A stretch of 7,753 nucleotides of DNA from Nanobdellota archaeon (lineage in GTDB: Archaea; Nanobdellota; Nanobdellia; Woesearchaeales; JAGLGH01), in contig JAGLGH010000005.1 of NCBI GenBank assembly GCA_023144115.1, forward strand, positions 1 to 7,753, written 5' to 3'. Each line of letters opens with the position of its first letter. Positions within the stretch are counted from its first letter, which is position 1. The translations under genes were made by a program, and so were the position numbers. The notes beneath the pieces were generated by a model. It searched no databases. It was not told where the DNA came from and saw only the letters and a list, made by a program, of their open reading frames with translations. Shown here one piece after another: positions 1 to 5,835 of the stretch.

Positions 1-37
1 AGAATAGCAGACTTTTTACTTATACATTTCCTCAACA

Positions 38-46
38 TTTATATAT
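38..46 (+). promoter_or_regulatory. Archaeal TATA box of the DRG GTPase gene
   Basis: The motif TTTATATAT is centred about 27 nt before the ATG at 69. In archaea the TATA box lies about 25-30 nt before the transcription start, so this spacing puts the start at or next to the ATG and implies a leaderless mRNA. No Shine-Dalgarno-like GGAGG lies between the box and the ATG, which agrees. The same geometry occurs upstream of the genes starting at 1807 and 4795. Confidence 0.6.
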
Positions 47-68
47 CATACTTTTATTCTCATCTTAT

Positions 69-1250
69 ATGGCTGCGAAAAGCACAAAGAAAAATCCATT
101 TGCAAAGTCTGCAAAAAAATTGAAGATAGCTGATTTTGAAACCAAAAGGCAGAAGTCCACAGCAAAGGAAAGGATTGCTGAACTAGAGAAAGAGCTTTCT
201 ACTACTAAATATAATAAACGGACTCAGGCATCTATTGGTCTGCTCAAGGCAAAGATTGCTGCGCTTAAGGATAAGGAGATTAAAAAGTCATCAGGTGGTG
301 GAAAGCAAGAGGGGTATTCAGTAAGGAAGACTGGAGACGGCACAGTCATAATTGTGGGTTTTCCTTCTGTCGGTAAAAGCACACTCCTGAACAAGATTAC
401 AAATGCACAGTCTGAGGTTGGCAGTTATGCGTTCACTACTCTTACTGTTGTGCCAGGGTTGCTTGAGCATAAGCATGCAAGCATTCAGGTGCTTGATGTG
501 CCAGGCATAGTCGCTGGAGCTGCTGCTGGAACTGGCAGGGGCAAAGAAGTGCTTTCATGCGCAATGAGTGCAGATATGGTCATGATTCTTGTGGATGTGT
601 TTTATCCAGAGCATCTTAAGATACTGCAAAAAGAAGTATATGATACAAATATCAGGCTTAATCAGGAAAAGCCTGATGTTAAGATTGTCAAGATGTCAAA
701 AGGAGGGATAAATATAGGCGCTACAGTTAAGCTTACAAAAATAGATAATGATACAATAGAGAAAGTCATGCGTGAGTTCAGAATTGTGAATGCAGATATT
801 GTCATAAGAACTGATATTGATGTTGACCAGCTTATCGACTGCATTGAAGGCAATAAAAAGTATATTCCTGGGATAGTGATCATGAATAAGGTAGATCTCT
901 GTTCTAAATTTGAGCTTGAGAAAGTAAAAAAAGAAGTTCATCCAGAGGTCTGTATCTCAGCAGAAACAGGATATAATATGGATCAACTGAAAGATAAAAT
1001 ATTTGATACTATGAATTTTATCAGGGTCTATTGCAAGGAGGCGAGAAAAAAAGCAGACCTTGAAGAGCCGCTTATCATGATAAGGAATGCGACAATCAGA
1101 GATATGTGCCTAAAGCTGCATAAGGATTTTGTCGAGAAGTTCAAGTTTGTGCGGATTTGGGGCAAGAGCGCTAAATTTGATGGGCAGGTACTCAGGAAGC
1201 TGGGTCATGTTATTGAAGATGGAGATATAGTTGAGCTTCATATGAGATAA
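69..1250 (+). CDS. DRG-family (Obg superfamily) GTPase with TGS domain
   Basis: This 393-residue cytosolic GTPase belongs to the DRG (developmentally regulated GTP-binding) family, which is conserved in archaea and eukaryotes and linked to ribosomes and translation. The G motifs are complete: G1/Walker A GFPSVGKS (97-104), G2 threonines around TTLT (123-126), G3 DVPG (143-146), G4 NKVD (273-276) and G5 SAE (297-299). Residues about 33-70 form the helical segment that usually opens the family. Residues about 185-265 are the S5D2L insertion between G3 and G4, and about 318-393 are the TGS domain, ending IVELHMR. Typical members have about 365 residues. The excess is a Lys-rich tail of about 30 residues at the N terminus, perhaps for RNA or ribosome contact (inference). 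The start is supported by a TATA box 27 nt upstream. The 3' end overlaps the convergent gene at 1238-1807 by 13 bp. Confidence 0.95.
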   Translation: MAAKSTKKNPFAKSAKKLKIADFETKRQKSTAKERIAELEKELSTTKYNKRTQASIGLLKAKIAALKDKEIKKSSGGGKQEGYSVRKTGDGTVIIVGFPSVGKSTLLNKITNAQSEVGSYAFTTLTVVPGLLEHKHASIQVLDVPGIVAGAAAGTGRGKEVLSCAMSADMVMILVDVFYPEHLKILQKEVYDTNIRLNQEKPDVKIVKMSKGGINIGATVKLTKIDNDTIEKVMREFRIVNADIVIRTDIDVDQLIDCIEGNKKYIPGIVIMNKVDLCSKFELEKVKKEVHPEVCISAETGYNMDQLKDKIFDTMNFIRVYCKEARKKADLEEPLIMIRNATIRDMCLKLHKDFVEKFKFVRIWGKSAKFDGQVLRKLGHVIEDGDIVELHMR

Positions 1251-1807
1251 CTTTCATGTTGGAATTTATAATATTCTTCTCTTGAGAATATTTTTGTAGC
1301 AATAGACAATAAACTACCGTTGCTATGGTATGCAAAGAAGAATCCTGAGTTGTGGAATTTTTTCATACCCATTCCCTGATGTTCAGAATCATGACCCTTA
1401 CATTCTTGAAGACTTAATATTCTTGATTGATAATCAAAACCATCACCTTTATCTCCTACGAGAACTACACTTCCATAAAGGCCATACTTAAATTTTACAT
1501 CAATTATTTTTCCTGGAACTGCTTGATTGCCCCACATTGCAGCATTAATAAATGCATCCTGGAAAACATCTAAAACTCCATTAATACTCTTGCCCCAAAC
1601 ATAATATTGTTTAAATTCAATATAGTCTTCTAAACTTGATTCAATTGCTCTACTTATTTGTCCAACACTTTTTCTATTATCATCTCTCAATCTAATAATT
1701 TCATCGCAGAATTCTGGTGTCTGCACATAAGTGTGTTCTTTTGTATTTGAATAAATTATTCTTCTATCTTTTTCTAATTCTGCAAGATCTTCTAAGATAA
1801 ATACCAT
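1238..1807 (-). CDS. Stand-alone GHKL ATPase, RsbW/anti-sigma-factor-like
   Basis: This 189-residue protein carries the ATP-binding fold shared by histidine kinases, gyrase B and anti-sigma kinases. Visible motifs are the N box QDAFINAA (83-90, with acidic D84 four residues before N88), the G1 box DKGDGFD (119-125) and a G2 box QGMGMKKF (144-151). Order and spacing resemble the RsbW/SpoIIAB class (HATPase_c_2) more than a sensor kinase. There is no phospho-accepting His domain, receiver or membrane segment, so it looks soluble. Residues 1-75 are an unassigned, probably helical region. RsbW proteins act as Ser/Thr kinases of anti-sigma antagonists, but archaea lack sigma factors, so target and activity are unknown. 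Composition is visibly more AT-rich than the neighbours (three of four 60-base lines counted were 22-27% G+C), suggesting possible transfer. It has its own TATA box and a TGA stop. Confidence 0.75.
   Translation of the reverse strand: MVFILEDLAELEKDRRIIYSNTKEHTYVQTPEFCDEIIRLRDDNRKSVGQISRAIESSLEDYIEFKQYYVWGKSINGVLDVFQDAFINAAMWGNQAVPGKIIDVKFKYGLYGSVVLVGDKGDGFDYQSRILSLQECKGHDSEHQGMGMKKFHNSGFFFAYHSNGSLLSIATKIFSREEYYKFQHESYLI
1270..1295 (+). terminator. Candidate hairpin plus T-tract terminator of the DRG gene
   Basis: A perfect 8-bp inverted repeat, AATATTCT (1270-1277) and AGAATATT (1285-1292), has a 7-nt loop and runs into TTTTT (1291-1295). It starts 20 nt after the DRG stop codon, on the sense strand for that gene. 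It lies inside the 3' coding end of the convergent gene. Archaeal termination depends mainly on T-tracts, so the T-run may matter more than the weak AT-rich stem. It could be a chance product of AT-rich codons. Confidence 0.4.
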
Positions 1808-1828
1808 CTTTAATGAAGAATGAACTGG

Positions 1829-1841
1829 TTTTATAAATTTA
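1829..1841 (-). promoter_or_regulatory. TATA box of the GHKL ATPase gene
   Basis: Read on the minus strand, the stretch is TAAATTTATAAAA, with its centre about 27 nt before the ATG at 1807-1805. The spacing fits leaderless transcription, and no clear ribosome binding site precedes the ATG. It lies in the 71-nt gap between this gene and the stop of the Rpe-RpiB gene, so the ATPase gene is probably transcribed on its own rather than only by read-through. I saw no T-run terminator on the minus strand in that gap. Confidence 0.55.
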
Positions 1842-1878
1842 TCTTTCTTTATGGCTCTTTAGGAATATACTTCTGTTT

Positions 1879-2955
1879 TTAGTATAAATCAATCTTAGCA
1901 ATCCTTTTTTTATGTCTCTCTCCTTCAGAAAAGGATGTGTTGAGCCACTTTTCAGTTATTTCTATTGCAAGCTTGTGATCTAAAGAGCGCTCGCCAAGGC
2001 AGAGGATATTTGCGTCATTATGCTTTCTTGCCATCTGTGCAGTGAATGTGTCATAGCATTCTGCAGCTCTTACATTGTTATATCTGTTTGCAGCCATGCT
2101 CATCCCAAGTCCAGTTCCGCAGATAAGTACTCCTCTGTTATATTTTCCTTCTGATATTGGCTGTGCAACTTTTTTTGCATAATCAGGGTAATCACATGAA
2201 TCTAAGGAATATGTTCCTACATCAGAATAAGCCTGATGTTTTTCATCAAGGTATGTCTTGATCTTGTTCTTTAATTCAAATCCCCCATGGTCGCACCCTA
2301 AGAGGATAACATCTTTCATCTGCTTTATAGCCTTATCAGGATTTGCTTGCGAGAATATGCCTGAACCACTAACCAAAATATCTGCACCTGTATTTATTGG
2401 CTTGTATGCATTATCAATCTTAATGCCTCCATCAACTTCAATCATTGCAGAATATCCTTTTGTTATTATGATCTCTTTTAAGCTGCTTATCTTATCAGTT
2501 ATCTTTTCTATGTATCCCTGGCCGCATCTTCCTGGCACTACAGACATGAGAAGAACCATATCGACATCTTCAATAATATTTTCAATATTAGATATTTCAG
2601 TATCAGGATTCAATGCGATTCCTGCCTTGATGTTGTCATGTTTTTTTATAGAATTGATAATCTCTTTTGGGTCGCTGCATGCTTCATAATGAAAAGTTAT
2701 CATGTCTGCTCCTGCTTTTGCAAAATCATCAATATAATTTTCTGGGTTATTAACCATGAGGTGGATGTCCAGAGGGATGTCTGTAACCCAATGTATTCTT
2801 GAAGTGAGGCTAGGATATAAGAATAATGTTTTCTCTTTGACAAACTTGCCATCCATAACATCAATATGTAAGTAATCAGCAGATGGAATCTTTTCTATAG
2901 TTTCACTTATCTTAATAGGTTCAATTGCAAGAAGCGAGGGAGATATCTTTATCAT
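1879..2955 (-). CDS. rpe-rpiB: Fused ribulose-phosphate 3-epimerase / ribose-5-phosphate isomerase B
   Basis: This 358-residue cytosolic protein holds two complete enzymes in one frame. Residues 1 to about 214 are a TIM-barrel Rpe: SPSLLA (5-10), HIDVMDG (30-36), IHLMV (64-68), EVDGGI (173-178) and VSGSGIF (195-201), including metal-site residues H30, D32, H65 and D175. Residues about 216-358 are RpiB: GCDHGG (220-225), CGTGLGMSMAAN (279-290, with catalytic-type C279 and T281) and RKHNDAN (310-316, H312), ending in the typical GERHKKRIAKI tail. Almost no linker separates them. Rpe interconverts ribulose-5-P and xylulose-5-P, and RpiB interconverts ribulose-5-P and ribose-5-P, so both use the same substrate. 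The Rpe phosphate-loop segment reads VVPGRCGQG instead of the usual VNPGFGGQ, so a related substrate such as allulose-6-P is possible. The gene starts 13 nt after the HerA-like stop, with only a weak purine stretch (AAGAGAT) before the ATG. The stop is TAA. Confidence 0.93.
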   Translation of the reverse strand: MIKISPSLLAIEPIKISETIEKIPSADYLHIDVMDGKFVKEKTLFLYPSLTSRIHWVTDIPLDIHLMVNNPENYIDDFAKAGADMITFHYEACSDPKEIINSIKKHDNIKAGIALNPDTEISNIENIIEDVDMVLLMSVVPGRCGQGYIEKITDKISSLKEIIITKGYSAMIEVDGGIKIDNAYKPINTGADILVSGSGIFSQANPDKAIKQMKDVILLGCDHGGFELKNKIKTYLDEKHQAYSDVGTYSLDSCDYPDYAKKVAQPISEGKYNRGVLICGTGLGMSMAANRYNNVRAAECYDTFTAQMARKHNDANILCLGERSLDHKLAIEITEKWLNTSFSEGERHKKRIAKIDLY

Positions 2956-2968
2956 TTTTTAATCTCTT

Positions 2969-4795
2969 TTATTTTTGTTTATATTCAATTTTATGATGGA
3001 CGATAAAGCATTCTTTTATTTCTATGACCTCAACTTCTGGTTCAAGTTCGCCTTTAAGTTTTTTCTGGCTGATCTTTGGCTTGATTTTCTTATCATAGCC
3101 AATAGATTTGTATTCTATGCGCTCAAATGATTCATGCTCTTTGAGATTTGTCTTTGCTTTTCCAAAAGGGATAAGCTTGCTTTGCGCTATGTCTGTTATA
3201 ATGTCACCCTTGATCATATCAAAAAGCAGATTGAAATTGGATTGTTTATCTTTGCATGTGATAATGGATGCTGGGATAAGGTATGTTGTTATGGTCTGGA
3301 TTGGCTTATCTGACATGAGAATAAGGTCTTTGAGCGTAGTCTTTGCCTTTATCACTGGCAGTATGTCTTTGGCAGTAAATTTTTTGGTTTCTTTGAGGAT
3401 ATCTATAGTCTCATCTTCTTCTGCAAATATGTCTATCGCTGCTCCACCATGCTTTGACTTTTTAGGTCTTGTATTGACAAAAAGGGGCATATCTACAATG
3501 CCAGTTATCATTGCAGTTCCAATTGGCAGGCTCTTGATATTGCTTTCTGTCTCGCTTGTTATGCCTTCGACTGATGATATTATCGCTTTTAGGTCATTTG
3601 GGTTTGTTACTTTCAGAATTATTTGAGTATTGCATTGGGAAAGGACAGATTTTTCTATTCTTGCAGGTCTCTGGCTTATTACGCACAGACCAAGCCCGAA
3701 TTTTCTTCCTTCACCAGCGATTGTCCTTATTATTTTTGCAGATTTTGCTTCTCCAAATCCTCTTTCAGGGCAGAAATTATGAGCTTCTTCAATCACTGCA
3801 AAGAATGGAGGGATTGAAGACTTCTTTCTTTCTTCGAACAGGTCTTTTAGCAGCTTATAGACTATTATTTCCTGCACTTCTGGTTCCATGCCCTTGAGAT
3901 TTATTATTGAGCATTTGCCTGGCTGGATCAATTCGTTATATTGAGTATAATCCTGAGAGAAGATGTCAAATTGTTCAAGGTGATCTATTGCGTTGATTAA
4001 GTGCCATTTTGCATTGTTTTCTTCAAGTTCAAGCGCATCGAGCAGTCCTTTAATTGTTATATGCTTTACATTTTTAAGCGCAGAATACAGCACACCTTGC
4101 TGGTTTGATGTGAGCTTGCCTGGCATGAAATGAATAATTTCCTGGCTGGTCATATTTTGGTTCAGCTTCAATGGTCTGACATTGTTAAGGATATTTATGT
4201 CACCATACTCTCTGATATGAGATGAATATGCTTTAGCTGTGATGCCAAAGTCCTGCATGCGTTTTATATCTTTTATGTTATCATTCTTTTCCCTTAATGA
4301 AGAGTATTCGCCATGCGGATCAATTATCAGCAGAGGCACTTTCTTGTCAAGGATCTCTTCTATAAGCACAGATGCAATATATGATTTGCCTGCTCCTGTC
4401 TTTGCTATTATTGAGACATGTTTTGTCAGAAGCTTGTTTAGGTCCAGGCGTATTTCTATTTTTTTTCCGTCAAGCATGCCAATATATGCGCCTTTCTTAT
4501 TGGATTCCAGCCTTAGGATATCTTTAATGAAAGGATCTTCTGCTTTCAGCACTTCTGCTTTTGGTTCAAAAAGAACTCTCATCTGCTTGGTTCTCTTCTC
4601 TTTATCAAGATATCCGATAATATTGCAAAGTGCAATAGTATTGTTCTTTTCTGATACAAGCTCAATAACCTGTCCAAGAACATATCCATAATTCTTATGA
4701 TAGACCTGAATATAATCAAATTTGCTTGTATCTCTATCTACTTTGAACTTGAAATTTGTTGTTGTTATTTTTCCAGTTATATTTCCCAGAATCAT
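2969..4795 (-). CDS. HerA-family hexameric ATPase/DNA translocase
   Basis: This protein is 608 residues if begun at the ATG at 4795, and positions below use that start. It is an FtsK/HerA-superfamily ATPase. The N-terminal beta-barrel (HAS type) opens MILGNITGKI and spans about 1-90. The ATPase core has Walker A KTGAGKS (132-138), DPHGEY (159-164), Walker B VIEEAH (334-339), the RTIAGEGRKFG stretch with a likely arginine finger (357-367) and ISQRP (373-377). HerA hexamers translocate on DNA and, with the NurA nuclease, resect ends for Mre11-Rad50 repair, but none of those partners is in this window. After about residue 475 there are some 130 residues I do not recognise, ending in a Lys/Glu-rich tail. 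The frame stays open to an ATG at 4867. I prefer 4795 because the family fold begins there and a TATA box sits 28 nt before it. The Rpe-RpiB gene follows after 13 nt. It may be a HerA paralogue with another role. Confidence 0.9.
   Translation of the reverse strand: MILGNITGKITTTNFKFKVDRDTSKFDYIQVYHKNYGYVLGQVIELVSEKNNTIALCNIIGYLDKEKRTKQMRVLFEPKAEVLKAEDPFIKDILRLESNKKGAYIGMLDGKKIEIRLDLNKLLTKHVSIIAKTGAGKSYIASVLIEEILDKKVPLLIIDPHGEYSSLREKNDNIKDIKRMQDFGITAKAYSSHIREYGDINILNNVRPLKLNQNMTSQEIIHFMPGKLTSNQQGVLYSALKNVKHITIKGLLDALELEENNAKWHLINAIDHLEQFDIFSQDYTQYNELIQPGKCSIINLKGMEPEVQEIIVYKLLKDLFEERKKSSIPPFFAVIEEAHNFCPERGFGEAKSAKIIRTIAGEGRKFGLGLCVISQRPARIEKSVLSQCNTQIILKVTNPNDLKAIISSVEGITSETESNIKSLPIGTAMITGIVDMPLFVNTRPKKSKHGGAAIDIFAEEDETIDILKETKKFTAKDILPVIKAKTTLKDLILMSDKPIQTITTYLIPASIITCKDKQSNFNLLFDMIKGDIITDIAQSKLIPFGKAKTNLKEHESFERIEYKSIGYDKKIKPKISQKKLKGELEPEVEVIEIKECFIVHHKIEYKQK
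2977..2985 (-). promoter_or_regulatory. Possible internal TATA box for the Rpe-RpiB gene
   Basis: On the minus strand the sequence is AATATAAAC, centred about 26 nt before the ATG at 2955, inside the last codons of the HerA-like gene. It shares ATATAAAC with the TATA box of the HerA-like gene and has nearly the same spacing. It could give the fusion gene its own leaderless transcript in addition to co-transcription. AT-rich coding DNA often yields such matches by chance. Confidence 0.35.
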
Positions 4796-4817
4796 TGATA
4801 TTTGGAAGAACTGAATG

Positions 4818-4829
4818 TTTATATATATT
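4818..4829 (-). promoter_or_regulatory. TATA box of the HerA-like gene
   Basis: On the minus strand the motif reads AATATATATAAA, centred about 28 nt before the ATG at 4795-4793. This is the strongest TATA-like element in the window, and its spacing implies a leaderless transcript beginning at that ATG. It therefore decides the start: the alternative ATG at 4867 would place the TATA box inside the coding sequence. Confidence 0.65.
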
Positions 4830-4865
4830 GCTATTTTAGAAAATCCAGATAGATTAAAATAATCC

Positions 4866-4894
4866 AAAAAATAGTTTAGAAATTTCTACAAAAA
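4866..4894 (-). terminator. Probable T-tract terminator after the Cys-rich membrane protein gene
   Basis: Read on the minus strand, two T-runs follow the stop codon at 4909: TTTTT (4890-4894) about 15 nt downstream and TTTTTT (4866-4871) about 38 nt downstream. Between them is the 12-bp palindrome TAGAAATTTCTA (4877-4888). Closely spaced T-runs are the main archaeal intrinsic termination signal. The next gene's TATA box lies just beyond, which fits a transcription-unit boundary here. Confidence 0.45.
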
Positions 4895-4908
4895 TTATTC
4901 AGTTGCTC

Positions 4909-5775
4909 TCAATTTATCATTTTTCTCAGTGCAGAATCATGCGCATTCATTATCTCTTCTTCAGAATATCCCTCTTGTCTTAATACACCTGCAATTTGCT
5001 CATATGAATAGCCTTGATTCATGTATTGCATGAAATAGTCTACTAAAGCAGTATTGCTTTCTTTTTTAGCTTTTGTTTTCGATAATACAAAAATTGCTAT
5101 GATAATAAGAACAGCAAAAGCAAGTATGCTTAAGATTATGGCAGTGGGGGATATCCCTGATATTTTTTTAGGCGTTTCAATAATCTCTTCTTTCTTTTTT
5201 ATCTGTATAATCGCATTTTCTTCTATTTCTCTTTCTTCTTTTTTTTCAATAACTTCAACAGTTTCTTTTGCTAAACCAATCGCAGCGCAGTCGATGTCAT
5301 CTTCTGCTGTACAGTCAGGGTCACATATGCCATCTCTTTTTCCGTCGCAGTAATCGTCTATGCCTCCTGATTTGCAGTCTGCAGGGCATGTTTCATATGA
5401 TTCATGGGGGCTGCACATCTGATCTCTGCATGTGTCAGCAAATTCTTCAGTAGGGATATCAAACATCTCTTTTCCCTGATTGTCTTTGATTATTATCTTT
5501 GTTATACTTTTATCATAAGGCAGGTTTAGGATGAATGCTCCATAAAAAGGAGGTTCAAAAGAATAAAGATTGACTTGCTTGTCTGAAGAGTCTTTCATCT
5601 CAATCTTATAAGGATAATCTAATGTTCTTATTATAGGTTCACCATCTCCCATCTTTACAGATGAGTATGTCAATGCATCACCTGTATTGCTTAACGAAAG
5701 CTCATATATCTTTTCTGCATATACGCTTGTGCAAAGAATGCACAGGATTGCTGTGAGGATTATGATCTTCTTCAT
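4909..5775 (-). CDS. Secreted-domain membrane protein: signal peptide, Cys-rich acidic domain, C-terminal anchor and GYS module
   Basis: I do not recognise a named family for this 288-residue protein. A Sec signal peptide covers 1-20 (MKK, hydrophobic core, VYA before E21). Residues 21-110 look like a small beta domain. Residues 116-163 hold eight cysteines (116, 121, 130, 134, 143, 151, 155, 163) in an acidic region with CDGKRDGICDPDC. This resembles Cys/Asp repeats in exported archaeal proteins and may form disulfides or bind calcium (inference). A charged Glu/Lys stalk (about 172-204) leads to one membrane helix (about 210-231), then a basic KTKAKK stop-transfer signal. The cytoplasmic tail (about 243-288) is a short helical module, NQGYS...EGYSEEE, also found at the N terminus of the upstream neighbour. 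The predicted topology is type I, outside to inside. The ectodomain has no N-glycosylation sequon. It lies 60 nt after the upstream gene, probably in the same transcription unit, with no convincing TATA box or ribosome binding site of its own. Confidence 0.8.
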   Translation of the reverse strand: MKKIIILTAILCILCTSVYAEKIYELSLSNTGDALTYSSVKMGDGEPIIRTLDYPYKIEMKDSSDKQVNLYSFEPPFYGAFILNLPYDKSITKIIIKDNQGKEMFDIPTEEFADTCRDQMCSPHESYETCPADCKSGGIDDYCDGKRDGICDPDCTAEDDIDCAAIGLAKETVEVIEKKEEREIEENAIIQIKKKEEIIETPKKISGISPTAIILSILAFAVLIIIAIFVLSKTKAKKESNTALVDYFMQYMNQGYSYEQIAGVLRQEGYSEEEIMNAHDSALRKMIN

Positions 5776-5835
5776 CTTTCTTCTTTATTGTTTTTATCTA
5801 TCTTTGATCTATTTTTATGAGCTGTGAATATCCAT

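Noticed and set aside
651..677. Perfect 9-bp inverted repeat ATCAGGCTT / AAGCCTGAT inside the DRG gene
   Set aside because: It lies within codons of the S5D2L region with no T-run or other signal after it. A 12-mer overlapping one arm (AAGCCTGATGTT) recurs at 2229-2240 in an unrelated coding context, so it looks like chance.
662..941. Minus-strand open frames inside the DRG gene
   Set aside because: They are antisense to the conserved GTPase core and have no supporting motifs or promoter.
2258..2689. 143-codon plus-strand open frame opposite the Rpe-RpiB gene
   Set aside because: It is a shadow of the fusion gene, whose catalytic motifs run through the whole region. The translation resembles no family.
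3108..3897. Overlapping plus-strand open frames opposite the HerA-like gene
   Set aside because: They lie antisense to a gene with clear ATPase motifs, have low-complexity Leu/Ser/Phe-rich translations, show no domain and lack promoters.
4877..4888. 12-bp palindrome TAGAAATTTCTA as a possible operator
   Set aside because: It sits between T-runs after a stop codon and is all AT-rich. Without a second copy or a known regulator, I treat it only as part of the terminator region.
5776..5835. Possible independent promoter for the 288-residue protein in the 60-nt gap
   Set aside because: The gap is A-rich on the minus strand, but ATAAAAA-type matches lie about 21 and 40 nt from the ATG, off the spacing seen elsewhere. 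Co-transcription with the upstream gene is simpler.
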